Of a stretch of 64,000 nt of DNA, positions 44,501-56,989 are shown piece after piece. Source of the stretch: Rhizophagus irregularis. Its lineage: Eukaryota; Glomeromycota; Glomeromycetes; Glomerales; Glomeraceae. Within the stretch, counting starts at the first letter, position 1, and each line of letters opens with the position of its first letter. The notes beneath the pieces were generated by a model. That model was not told the origin of the DNA. It saw only the letters and a list, made by a program, of their open reading frames with translations, and did no database searches. A program made the position numbers and the translations under genes. Location of the stretch: the NCBI RefSeq assembly GCF_026210795.1, contig NC_089442.1:1240001-1304000 (forward strand). Reading direction: 5' to 3'.

Positions 44501-47500
44501 TAAAATTTTTTTTATATTGAAGATTGTAAGATATCCAAAATAAACAAAATAGGTCATGTCATATCATTATTTTTACATTGAAAAAAATATTGAGTTTGCA
44601 GAATATGCTATTATGTTATGATTTACAGTATGTTGTAAAATTATAAAATTATTCATATTATACTTTTTTTTTATAAGAATTTATTAAACTTCGAATATTC
44701 CAGACTCCATCAAAGTTAAAATTATAATGATAGCCTTGAGAACTTTTATGACGAAAAAGAATAATTTTAATAATTTTACAATAAAATTAACAATTATAAT
44801 AACACTTAAGTGATTTTCGATCTTGATTCACATCAAATTTAACGAGAAATAATTTGTTTATATAAAGACGGAATAAAATATTTATCGTCCCTATTTATTA
44901 ACAAATAATATGTTAGTTAATTTCAAAGGAACTCGTAATAATAAATTAAAAATACGCAATATAATAATATTGAGAAATTGGCCCTTGCGAAACTTACCAT
45001 TTCGACGTTCCGGTCCGAAATCTATAAAAAAGAAGTATATAAAGATCATATTAAACTTAAAATTATTCTTATACATTAAAATAAGATTTTTTATTAATAG
45101 ATCATGAAGATATTATATATTATACAGATAGTTAATATAAATTTGTTAGTATAAATTATATAATTCATATAATGACGAATAAAAACTCGTGGAGTTAAAT
45201 AATTTTTCATTATTGAAGTTGAATTCTCAAATTCAGAAATAAATTCCGCATAAATTAATTTAATAAATTTTTTACAGAAGACGAAACTTACACATTACAA
45301 AAGAAAACTTAACCCACGGGCTTAAGTGGAATTTCTTCATCGTGAATTATGTTATAAATCAGCGCCAAGTTTGTTAGGAATTTAAAGAACTTTTATTTAA
45401 TTTTGTTAAGAAGGCGTTATTTACCATCACGGTTAATGCACGTATTTTGACGATTAGAATATGATACGTTCGATATAAACAGACAGTCGACGAACGTCCA
45501 CATAAAAAAATTATTATAATTTTAAAAGGTCAAATAAAAAACATTTATGAATTATGATTTATGAGTATTAAATAAATGTATTCTACGTTTAACGCCTATA
45601 TATATATATACATTGTACAGTAACATTCTTACATGCGACACACTAATTCGTTAGATTTCCGATTTCTAATAAAATAATAAAATGAAATACTTTATATGTA
45701 AATTAATTTTTTACCCAAATACTAACAAGTAAAGTTATTGCCATTAAGTATAAACTATTTATTTGTTTGTTTATTTATTCATTTATTTATTTATATATAA
45801 TATCTGTAGATATTCTGTATCTGTATACACAAAACAGATATTAAGTTACTATGAGTTCTTAAAATTTTTTATTAAAATATTTTTTTCACATGCTCTATTT
45901 TATAATAATATTATTATTTTTATTTAAATATTCTATTAAAGATATTTATTAATTTATTTAATTTATAAAGAAAAAGAAAAGAATATTAACAAAAAAAAGG
46001 TCGAATATTTTTAACTAAACATTTTATAATAAGAAAATTATTACCTAATAAAATTTCTTAAAAAATTTATATAATTTTATATTAAAAATAAATAATATAT
46101 TAATAGTTTAAAAAAATTAATAAATAATAAATAATAAATTATTATTAACGGCTTGAGTATATTTTTACGAAATTGGAATTTAATTATCATAATGAAAAAA
46201 AATTTTATCATGTGAATATACAGTAATGAATATTAATTTTTATCGTTGCACAACAGGATTTTTTATCAAATATGTCGTAATTGTTGCGCAACATGTGACA
46301 ATCCCTAACTGTATTTCATTAAATATGCAGTAATATGCGGTAAATGATGTGAGGATTGAAATAAATTCACATACACAATAATTAATTTATCCAAATCCTG
46401 ATTTAATTGAAACATCATATATAGGAACATTCGGAAGTCGTTCAGGCTCATGCAAAGAAAGTACAGCAAACGTTCCCCCTGAAAAGAGGCACGGTTTCTG
46501 CGCGCGGGTGTTATCCCTACTATTCCTGCTTATAAAGAGTTTTACACAATTTACACAAGTTATCTAATTTATAACTTCTTAAAGCTACAAATCGACATCT
46601 TACATAAATAAAATTAACATGAAACTTTTTTGTGCACTTTCTTCCCCCCTTTTTTTTCTTCTAAATATTAAAAATATATAAAGAACTACTAAAAAAAAAA
46701 AATTTTATTTAGTTGTACATAGTGGTAACCTTCCAATTTATAACAAGTTATTCAATTTATTTTTTCTTGAAATTCCTTTTTTCATAAAAACTTTTCAACG
46801 ATCATTTTTATTATTTACTTATAGAACTTCTAAATTCAAAACAAAAGTACAAGTCTTGAAAACGATAAATTATTCTAATATTTTTTTCTTTTAAAAAAAA
46901 AAAGTGAAAGTGCATAATCAAAAACTTCGATAAAAGGAACCAATTTTTTGACAAAAAAAAAAAAAAAAAAAAAGATTATCAGGATGCATTAAGCGTACAT
47001 GATATGTTTAAAAAAATTAAACGCAAATACAGAAACCCTTGCCCTTGGTTCATTTATTACGTAATTTTTGTAATTTCCTGAATAAAAATTTTTTTTTTTT
47101 TTTTTACGAAATCTTAGATATGAACGAACGCCCAAATTTTTTTTTTTTTTTTTTTGAAAATTTAGTGAATTTCTCCCCCCTCATTTATAAATGCCAATTT
47201 AACTTAGCGAATGACGTATTATTTTTCTCGAATTTCTCAACCATTTCTCATTTCGGAAACATTTCCGAAGTTATAATTTTTCAAAAAAAACAATGAAATT
47301 TTTTTATAGTCTAAAAAAAGAATTACGTTTCAGACAATAGGCGAATATATCAATTATTAAAGGAGCTAGCATTTTTTGTGTAAGTGAAATTATGTGTAAC
47401 TGTAGTGTAACTATAAACATGTACGCCCAAGTCCACATGTAGATGAATAACCAAATTCTAAATCGAGGGACAATGAAACTCCAGCCAAAATTTTTTTTAT

Positions 47501-47649
47501 TTGGTAAAATAATTTTTAAACTTTTACCGTTAAACTTTTTAACTGTTAAGGTTCGTTAAATATTTTTTGTTTTTTTTTTTAAATACAAACAAAAAAAAAA
47601 TTTTTTTTCCTTATTAAAAAAAAAAAAAAAACTTTACGTATATAAAGAC
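44501..47649. other. Intergenic DNA, no supported gene
   Basis: 3.1 kb, strongly AT-rich. A short open frame exists on each strand at 44890-45107, antisense to each other; neither has a family. A TA microsatellite lies at 45597-45611. A GC-richer stretch at 46440-46560 (GTTCCCCCTGAAAAGAGGC, CTGCGCGCGGGTGTT) is distinctive and could be promoter or transcript start for the gene at 47650. Long A and T runs fill 46920-47640. Confidence 0.4.
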
Positions 47650-49417
47650 ATGCTTTCAGACTTTCTTCCTTGTTTAAGTAAAAATTTATTGAATTTACTC
47701 CAAGACGCTGACGATTATAATGTTAGTATTCAAGTAGGAGAAAATGAAGATATAAAAGAATTTCGAGCACATTCAAATATATTAAGAGCTCGTTCACCAT
47801 ATTTTAAAATTGCTTTATCAAGTGATTGGGTTAAAAAAGAAAATGGTATCATTGTATTTATCAAACCGAATATTTCTCCTACCGTTTTTGAAATAATTTT
47901 AAGGTATTTTTTTTTTCTTTTTCTTATTCTTACTTCGTCGTAATTATATATTTGAATCAAGTTTTTATTTTTCCCTTCCTAATTTTTATTTATTTTTTTC
48001 GTAATAAAGGTACATTTATGCAGGAATATTGGACTTGGATAGATTTATAGGGGAAGATATATTAGATTTACTGGTGGCAGCGGATGAATTACTATTAGAA
48101 GAATTAATTTATCACGTACAAATTCATTTAATACAAAAACAATCAAGATGGGTTCAAAAGAATATGGTAGAGGTATTACATACCGTATTTAAACTTGTAA
48201 CTTGTAAAAAAATGCAAGATTATTGTCTAGAAAAGATTTGTGAAGACCCTACAACTTTTTTCACCTTAAAAAATTTTACTACTTTAGATAGTGATATTTT
48301 TTATTTATTATTATCTAGGGATGATTTACAAATTGAAGAAGTTTTGGTTTGGGATTATTTAATTAAATGGGGGACCTATCAAAAAAAATTATTAGAATCT
48401 GAATATGATGATTATCAAAGTGAACAAAGTGAGCAAAGTGAACCAGAGAATCAACAACAACAACAACAACAACAACAAGAACAAGAACAAGAACAAGAAC
48501 AACATCAGCATCATCATCATCATCAAAAACAACGTCATCAAAAAAATTGTTCAATTAATTCAACTTCATCAGTATCATCATCGGATGCATCTGATGCATC
48601 TGCTACATCTTTATCATCATCACCAACGTCAAATATTCCCACGACAAATATTCTTACGACAAAATGGAATGAAAAGAATTTTAAAGCATTAAAGCGTATC
48701 CTTGGTAAATTTATTCCATTAATTAGATTTTTTGAAATATCTTGGAGAGATTTTTTCGATCAAGTACGTCCTTACAAACCTATAATTCCACAAGAGATAT
48801 ATGAAGATATTATGGCTTTTCATATGAATGACGTAAAACCAAAGATGTGTACTTTATTTCCTAGATTGGGTCATATTCCTATAGAATCAAATATAGTCAA
48901 ACCTATACACGCTGCAATTATATCAAATTGGATTGAACGTAAGGATACGAAATCTTTTGTATCAACAAATGAATCTCATTTAAATTTTAAATTACTTTAC
49001 AGGGGAAGTAGGGATGGTTTTAATAATAGAGAATTTCGTTATAAATGTAATAATCGTGGTCCTTCCGTTGCTATCATAAAATTAAAATCTTCTGGTAAAA
49101 TAATTGGTGGTTATAATCCTTTCGGTTGGCAATATAATACTACTGCTTGGAAAAAGACCTCGGATTCTTTTATTTTCTCCTTAGAAAATGGTGAAAATTT
49201 TCATAAAATTAAATTGAGTAGAGTGAATATACCTGTAGCTGCTATTTATGAACATCAAAGTTCTGGTTTGAATTTTGGTGGTGGTGATTTAAATATGGAT
49301 AATCATATTGTCTCTTGTCAAAAGAAAATGCAATCTTATGAATATAGTATTTTAGATAATGATGCTTATTCTGCTGAAGAATTTGAAGTATTTTCTACTT
49401 CAATGAATTACGTATGA
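47650..49417 (+). CDS. BTB-BACK-TLDc protein with polyQ/polyH/Ser insert (two exons)
   Basis: Exon 1 is 47650-47903 and exon 2 is 48010-49417. The 106-bp intron (donor GTATTT, acceptor AAG) is phase 2 and joins to LRYIYAGILDL. The product is 553 residues, longest of the family here: BTB about 1-85 (DDYNVSIQVGENEDIKEFRA), BACK about 97-200 and 300-340 (WDYLIKWGTYQKK), TLDc about 375-545 (FKLLYRGSRDGFNNREF; VAIIKLKSSGKIIGGYNP). Between the two BACK parts an insert of about 85 residues holds nine Gln in a row, EQ repeats, a His-rich run, then Ser/Thr/Ala-rich sequence. Codon use and integrity suggest an active gene. The long low-complexity loop may be disordered. Confidence 0.92.
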
Positions 49418-51357
49418 ATTGAATTAGAGATTTAATGGAATTCAATGAAGGATTGTAAAATATTTGATGTATCTTTTTTGGATTTAGATAGATTTAATTT
49501 ATATAAAAAATGAGAATATTTAAATAGATTTTGATTCTTTTTTTTTTAGAGAGAGTTTTTTTTTAAGCGATTCAATATGTACGGTTGTATCTTTAAAAAG
49601 ATTTTGTAGTAGGTAAATAAGTTGTATAAAAAAGAAAAAAAATTATATATAAATTTATTTAAAAAAATTTGTACAGTTTAAAAAAAAGATTTCTCTTTTT
49701 TTTAAATAAAAATTATTAATTATTACCCTTTTTTTTGAATATTATTATGATTTTATGAAAAAGATATATAAAATCAATTCTAATATTTTTTTTACAAATT
49801 TACGAACTTTTTTTTATCTTAAAATAATTTCAAAGTTTCTTCTCTTAGAATATGATGACGTAAGAATGAGTAATGGGATCAGACCCGGCAGACCCGGCAA
49901 TAATTTTGGTATAGGACGATCATTAAAATTTTTAGTGTTGTCATTTCCAAATTAATCTCATAATAAATCGGACTCAAATAAAAATGATAATCACTATCGA
50001 CCGAGTTATCCTTTAAAAGATTAGAGTAAAAATTTGAAGTCATTATTATTAATCTTTTTTTTTTTATATGATGAACCAATCGGAAACAAATACTGTATTT
50101 GGTTAGTTACAATTGTATAGAATTTAAAACAATGGTTCGGACGAAAATTAATTAATTTGTAGAGCATTTATTATTTATTTATTATTTCAAAAAACGTTGG
50201 ATTACTTTATTTATAAATGTTGACTATAGAAGGTTAACTTCTTTGGATTCATTTTGTAGAAATTTCTTGTCGAAATAAAATCTGCGTGGTTATCATCCTA
50301 ATTTTTCTACTTTGCCAAAACAAGAAAATTTTATTATGCAATTTAAATCTTGTTTATCATAATTTTTTATCGAGTAATTATTATGAAATTTTTTACCAAA
50401 AAGAGAAAAAATTTGTTATGTCATTTAAACCTTGTTGTAATTCGTAAGGTAATTATTCTATTATAAAGTTCTTTATTCTTTACCGAAACAAGAAAAGTAT
50501 TGCTATGATCATTTGACATTTAAACTTTACCAATTATAATGCGTGAAATAATAACTTTATTATAAAGTTTTTTACCAAATGTGCTATTTAAACTTTATAA
50601 GGTAATAATATATTATAAAGTCTTTTACCGAAACAAGAAATGATATTTAACCTTTTGCCTATTATAATCTGAGTTAATTATTCCTAATTTCCGAAACAAC
50701 GAAAATCTTATTTACTACCTGTGAATTTGGATAGAATTAAGTTTAAATAACGATCATACATATTATACATTTGAAGTTACTGTTTTTTATGACATTTCTT
50801 TTTTTGTATCTTTGGACCGTTAACAAATATTATTATGTATTTCAATTTTTTAGAAAGTTGTGATCAGGTGATGATCAAGTATTACACATGACGTAGTTTT
50901 ATGTAATAATTTTATCAAACCTAAGTTTAATAGATGTATACGGTAGAATAAAAAATGTAGTACAAAATACTCACAATAACTACTTTGGAATTTGTTGTTT
51001 TATACTTTAATCTTAATTTATTATAAATAAATTAATTATAAGAGGTTTGTAATCAAAATTACATAAAAGATTTTTATGTTATATCATTAGTTAGTCCAAT
51101 AAATTTGTTGTAGAAAGGACGGAGGACGGAAAGAATCATAATATTTATAAAATTATGATTTGACAAAGAGACACGAATTAGAATTATAAAAATTTGCAGG
51201 GAATAAACAAATTTTCATCTTTTCATGTCGATTGAGAGAGTAAATAAACTCATATATATATAGAGTTAATAAACCAGAATATACATTCTTAAAGGGATCC
51301 AGTAAGAATAATAATTTTATAAAATGTTTTTTTAAAAAGATATTTCAAAAAAAAAGT
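49418..51357. other. Intergenic DNA, no supported gene
   Basis: Begins with the probable 3' untranslated region of the BTB-BACK-TLDc gene. The open frames near 49755-50079 have no family and overlap on opposite strands. A degenerate repeat field lies at 50305-50720 (separate entry). Confidence 0.45.
50305..50720. repeat. Degenerate tandem repeat, about 80-90 bp x 5-6
   Basis: The block TTTACCGAAACAAGAAAA (with variants) followed after some 20 bp by ATTTAAACTTT recurs near 50312, 50391, 50477, 50570, 50621 and 50689, with TATTATAAAGTT between. Spacing varies from about 50 to 93 bp. Confidence 0.65.
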
Positions 51358-51430
51358 GGGCTCATGGCCAAATGGATAAGGCGCCTGACTACGAATCAGG
51401 AGATTCCAGGTTCGACCCCTGGTGAGCTCG
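51358..51430 (+). tRNA. tRNA-Arg (anticodon ACG)
   Basis: 73 nt cloverleaf: acceptor GGGCTCA pairs with TGAGCTC (one G-T), D arm GCC...GGC, anticodon stem CCTGA/TCAGG with loop CTACGAA, variable loop AGATT, T stem CCAGG/CCTGG with loop TTCGACC, discriminator G. No intron and no encoded CCA. The T run about 160-240 bp later is too far to call a terminator with confidence. ACG would be read with inosine for CGN arginine codons. Confidence 0.95.
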
Positions 51431-54400
51431 AACTAGATTTAATCCTTTTACTATTTTGCTTCGATAAGCAAATAATATATCTTAGAAACACGATAGTCAA
51501 TCTATGTTACGTCAATTATTATTAAATGAACCACTTGCTAATACATTCTTTTGCGTGATCTTTAAAATCTATTTTTTATAGAATTTTTTATAGAATTTTA
51601 TAAATTATCTTTTATTTTCATTTAATTCTTAAATTTTTTTAGAATTTTATGTATATAATTTTAAATTAGACTTTTTTTATTATTAGAAGCAACGCCCAGA
51701 CGGAAAGGTATGGCTTAAGGCTTAATTATTTATGAGGCTGTGAAATTTATCTTTTTAGACTGTTCTTTAATAAATATTATTTTATGAGGCCATGTCTAGT
51801 TATTTTACTTGTTTTTCTTGTAATAAATTTAATAAGTTTGAGTAATAAATTGACTTAAACGTAAACGTATAACACGAATGGCATATGTCCGGTTAACATG
51901 TTTTGATGCGCCACAAGGTACAATTTTACAAAAAAAGATTCATCATAATCAATTTTTCCTGTAAATACAAACGGCCAATAAGAAGTTAAGAAATATTTAA
52001 GATCTTTTTTCGTTATGGATGAGTTATTTTAAACGAAAATAACAAAAATCATAAAAATTCACGTGATCAAAATTTTGAAGATCTTCAGCAGGGCTTGGAT
52101 GAGCGGGATCAAGTGCCAAAAATTACGGCATAAAATATTGATAAATTAAATGTTCTAGATTTCTAAAAGTATTATACAAATATATATGATTTTCGAAAGC
52201 ATAATTACAATTTTTCTTAATAATTTTCATGTAGATAGATAAAATCCCATAAAAGGAACAAAGAAATAAAATTATAAAATTAAAAAAAATATATACCAAT
52301 TTTCTTATTTATCTTTATTTACTTATTCAAAAAAAAAAATTTTTTAATAAAATCTAATTATGAAATAATTAATTTTAATGGCGTAAGCATATGAGAAATT
52401 AGCCAAGAAATTCTTATGTTATCAACAAATTTTCTGTAAAGAATTTCTATATATACAAAAGAAGAAAAAAAATTTCAAACCCTGTTTCATTTTATAACAG
52501 GTTTTAATAAGAATTTATTATTAATTTTTTAAACAATTTAATATAAAAATCTTATTATTCATTTGTGATCATATTAATAAGTTGATTGTTTGTTTTAATA
52601 AATATAACAAGTGAACAGCCTTATGGCTTGTAATGTTGGTCTGGCTTGTAATGTTTGCATGTGGTGCTACGGCATATCATCGGGTACTCTTTTTTTTCCA
52701 TGTGTTACACAACAGAATACATTCTAATATTTAAATGATTGAAATCCTTTACTTTTTTTCTTTAATTGTTGATATTGTGATATTTCCTTAACTAATATTC
52801 ACCCTATTATGTACTTCATATCATTAATATGGATTTATCTATAACATAATTTAAAAAAATATTATTTATCCAGAATAACAAGGAACAAATTTCTATTAAT
52901 TACTAGAGAAAGACAATATTGGATTAGAACTTCATTGATTTACAACAGTCATGAGTTTATTTAATAATTTTTAATAAAATATTAAACAAATGGCAAATTT
53001 GGATTGGAACATCACTAGAAACACAAAGTTTCAATATACTAAATTATGAATAGATATTGTGTTACTATGCTAATATTAAGTTTATACACTATGCAGGAGA
53101 TTCCAATTTGATTATTCACTCTTGTCAGTACAGAAAATCTACCAATCTTTTAATGCTTCATTATTTCCTTTCAGCAGATTATTCTTTATTGACATATGAA
53201 TTATTAAGGATTTATAATTTTCAAAATTATAAAATAAGAGACTCAATGAGAGGCTAAAACTTTACTTTCTAAAATGTACAATATACTCACTCCCTTTTCA
53301 TTATTTTTGGGAGATGATTGATGATACAACAACATGGTTTAATAATAAGATAGAGAATATATTAATTTTTTATTCTTTTATTTACATTTGTTTAACAAAA
53401 AAAATTAATATAAATGATCAACAGGCACCCAAGAAAAAAGTACTGATAATCACAGATATATATTAGAAGTGTAAAAGATAGAAATAGATGGCTTAAAAGA
53501 AATTTTGCAATTACTGTAAATGCACTTTAATTATGATGATGGGTTAAATATTATAATGATTTAATCATAATTTAAAAAATAAATTACTTTTCACAGATGA
53601 TTTGAAATTTGAATTTCAGATACTACTACAACTGATTAGATTAAGTAAAGTAAAAATATATGACATTCTTATTAATGACATTATGAAAGATAGAACAATT
53701 TCAAAAAGTTTACAAAATGAGAAATAATCATCTTAAGACCAAAATGAGATGTTACTTGAATTGAAAGTAAAATATTGATGGACAAATCCAACATTTTCAC
53801 CAGAATTTATAAATAAGCAGTGAAGAGAAAATCTTGATTAATGATTCATCATCAACAATCACCTGTCATTGTTTATGACAATATTAGTCAATTAGTTCAT
53901 ATAGATTCAGAAACTCTGATTTTTTTCAGGATTATGCAAAAGACAATGCTTTGCCACATTTGTCAGTCTTGAATACCTCAAAACACTATATGAGTGGTTA
54001 ACACCAATAGTAAAAATTCCTATTGGAGCTTTTAGCAGATATACATCAGTTTCTTCTCTCTGTTTACTCTCTATCCATTAGATTCCTTTTTTCTCTCTCA
54101 TAACTTTTTTTTTCTCATTTTTTTGGTGAAAAATAATGGACAAAACTAAAAAAAAAAAAGAGCACGGAAACAACAGTAGAACATACTGATAAACGTAGGA
54201 AAACTGATGAATCTGCTGATGAATTAATTATCAAGGTTAATAATTATATAATTTCTGCAATCATTTATTAGCATAGGAGAGAACTTTTGTTCAGTAGAAT
54301 AAAAGATATGGCAAATTTTCACTCCTGGTTTTGGTGAGGAGTTACAATCATTCATATTTAAACAGTTGAAAATTGGAATCTGGCAAATATAATACTAATA

Positions 54401-55132
54401 GTATTAAAAATAAGATTTAGTTTAGAAATTCTCTTTAATTATATAACAAGAATATGAATTTAATGAAAGGCTTTTATTTTATGAAACACATCTGGATTAT
54501 TTTAAAGATGCATGAATAATATACTAAAAGAACATCATTATACAAATGAACTATAGTATATTTGGATGATGCTCCCAACAAAAATTCTTCATGTAGTATA
54601 AAGAGGAATTTTTACTACAAATAATAAAAACAATTGGCATTATCCAAATAATCAATTCTACCACTTTAAAAACTGTGATTATTTAATGGAAGAATTCTGA
54701 GCAATTGTATATCAAGATCAATAATGCTTAAGCCAAATGAAATTATATAATAAAAAAAAATATTTCACATTGCCATTTAAAAAGAAGCGAAAGGAGACCT
54801 ATTCCATTTAAAAAGAATTATTTAAAGCCAGCCGATTTAATCCAGCTTAAATTGAATCAAATGGAATACAATTGTTTCTGATTGAAAACAGAAATAATTT
54901 TTTGATTTATTATTGATCATTTCATCTTTGCAAAATATAGACAGAAGCTCCTCATAATCATCTTATAGCTCATCTATCTTGCTGCAACTTCTTTTCTGCT
55001 AATGTAATACAATAAATTTACATACTGGAACAATATCATAAATATCATTGTGAAAATGTCAAAGATGCCATATTCAAAGTAGAAAAATTATCTGATCAGC
55101 AATCACTGCTAGTCTAATGTCTTTGCATTATT
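51431..55132. other. Intergenic, repeat-like DNA without a supported gene
   Basis: 3.7 kb. Small direct repeats occur (GGCTTGTAATGTT twice near 52625-52660; TTATGAGGC twice near 51730 and 51783). Short plus-strand frames such as 53057-53257 have no family features. Parts of 53880-54700 keep coding-like wording broken by stops and may be the decayed front part of the transposase relic further right; I cannot prove it. Confidence 0.35.
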
Positions 55133-55507
55133 AGGCCACTCCAATTTAATAGTTTGTTTAACGTACCCCACCCCCCTCATTTTTGAAAAATTTTTAAAAA
55201 TAAACAAACATATGTTATATCACGTGACTTATAATAACATCACCGATCTGTATAATATTTAAAAGAATTTCTTTCCAGTGTATTTGAATCTACCAAAGAA
55301 AATGGTATAATTAATAAAAGTAATATATGTAAACTTATTAATTGCATTATCTGTAATAAATTAAGATGTATTTTTAGTAAAAATGCATTGAGTAATAAAG
55401 AAAAAACTATGTTTATTTTTAAATGTTTACTTAATTTGACCCCCTCCCTCCCCTCAATTTTTATATAAAGTTAGGACGTTAAACAAACTATTAAATTGGA
55501 GCAGCCT
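55133..55507. mobile_element. 375-bp MITE
   Basis: The left end AGGCCACTCCAATTTAATAG and the reverse complement of the right end AGGCTGCTCCAATTTAATAG continue to pair through GTTTGTTTAACGT (about 33 bp, two mismatches). A 4-bp direct repeat TATT flanks it (55129-55132 and 55508-55511). C-rich patches (CCCCACCCCCCTC and CCCCCTCCCTCCCC) lie just inside each end. No coding capacity; superfamily not assigned. Confidence 0.78.
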
Positions 55508-55879
55508 TATTGTGTAAATGTAGTGTAACAAGATAATTATACAATATATAAAGACTGTTTCAAATAATTAACAAAACAGATATGGTATATAATACAAATA
55601 ATAGAAGAACTCTATATACATAAAATTACTTAAAGATATGTTTAGATTATATTTAGACAACTGAAAGAGTATTTAAAAACAAAATACTCTTGTTTACAAC
55701 TTGTAGATATTGTAATAATACAAATAGAAAACTGGAATGAATCTTATGCTATACTATAATCAATACTTCAACATAAATGCAATGTGTCATCATTGTCATT
55801 GGTAATATTATACATGTCAGAAAATGTGCTGCTATCTCCAAAAAAATAATTGGTTGGTTGCAGTAGGTTCATATAATAC
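55508..55879. other. Repeat-like DNA, no supported gene
   Basis: Stop-rich in all frames. A Cys/His-rich reading (CHHCHW, TCQKMCC) near 55787-55830 could be another worn zinc-binding piece of the relic beginning at 55880. Confidence 0.35.
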
Positions 55880-56083
55880 ACCATGTCATGCATACCTCTA
55901 TTTCGGATATGGTTAAACAATTGTTTTAACATTCAACCAGAAGAACCAAATAATGATAAATGTACCTATTGTTTCAAATCGGGACATTGGTTAAAGGATT
56001 GTAAACAAATTCCAGATAAATATAAGAGTTATTGTTTTAAATGCTGGAGGTCAAAGTCCCATAAAGTCACCAAATATCCATGA
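55880..56083 (+). pseudogene. CCHC zinc-knuckle remnant of a mobile element
   Basis: Encodes CTYCFKSGHWLKDC, a complete CCHC knuckle, then CFKCWRSKSHKVTKYP, a second knuckle whose last Cys is Tyr. Paired CCHC knuckles are typical of Gag or of element-linked proteins. The frame has stops close on both sides, so this is a relic. Family not identified. Confidence 0.55.
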
Positions 56084-56989
56084 ATAACCAGTAAACAAAC
56101 CCCATGGTTAAAAAAATAAGGTAAATTTTAGAGCAGACTTATTAGGTTGTTGTGCTAAGTATTAGAACAGAAATTATCACTGTTGGTAATACCAAAGTAG
56201 TGCAGAGAAACTTGAGTGGAAACTTCATTCAAAAACAATTATATTAGCCTGAACTTAGTTCAATTAATGTTGGATAGACTAAAATAGGGGTGGCATGCAT
56301 TTTTTTTGGTTTTTTTTCAAATTGCTGAATGGTTTGCTTATTATAAAAAGAGTAACAATAGCAATAACATTCATTATTTAATTTAATTGGACTTTATTCT
56401 AGAAATTTGAATATATACTATATGGGTTAAACATCTGGAACACAAAAATTTAGATAATTTTGATAAACTACTATGGGAGAAATCTGAGGAATAATATTAG
56501 TCATAAATTATGTTTATTGGTGTAAAAACATAAAAAATTGTAAATCAATTGAGATAAATAGTATTATTGAAAATGGCTATGAACAATTGTGCCTAATAAT
56601 GGAGTTGGTGTATCAGATAATAAAGAAGACTATCTTGAAAATATAGAAGAAAAGTTATCTGTTCAAGATATAAAAATATCAGTGAATCAATCTATAACAA
56701 CAAGGAATAACTCAAATACTATTAATAAATAACAGTAATATTTCTTCAAAAATAAAAATATAAAAAAAAATGAAAGAAGGATGAAATTTTATTTCAGGAT
56801 TTGAAATTAATTTTTTTGATGTTAAAAATTAAATATAATTTACTATATGAAATAATTAAAGAGGATCAACAAAAAAATAGAAGAATCGACCAAAGACTAT
56901 AAGAAACCATCAGTTAATGAGCCATCAGTTAATGATAATCAGGAACAAGAAACTAGTAATTATTTTTTTAAGCATAAAAATTATAGTAG
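56084..56989. other. Repeat-like DNA, no supported gene
   Basis: AT-rich with short open stretches on the plus strand (for example near 56600-56700) that may belong to the same decayed element. No motif recognised. Confidence 0.35.

Noticed and set aside
44891-45107. Two antisense short frames over the same DNA
   Set aside because: Each is the shadow of the other and neither has a recognisable family.
48363-48554. Minus-strand Asp/Val-rich frame
   Set aside because: Antisense to the polyQ/polyH insert of the BTB-BACK-TLDc gene.
49755-50079. 66-codon frames on both strands after the BTB gene
   Set aside because: No domain, opposite-strand overlap, and AT-rich filler composition.
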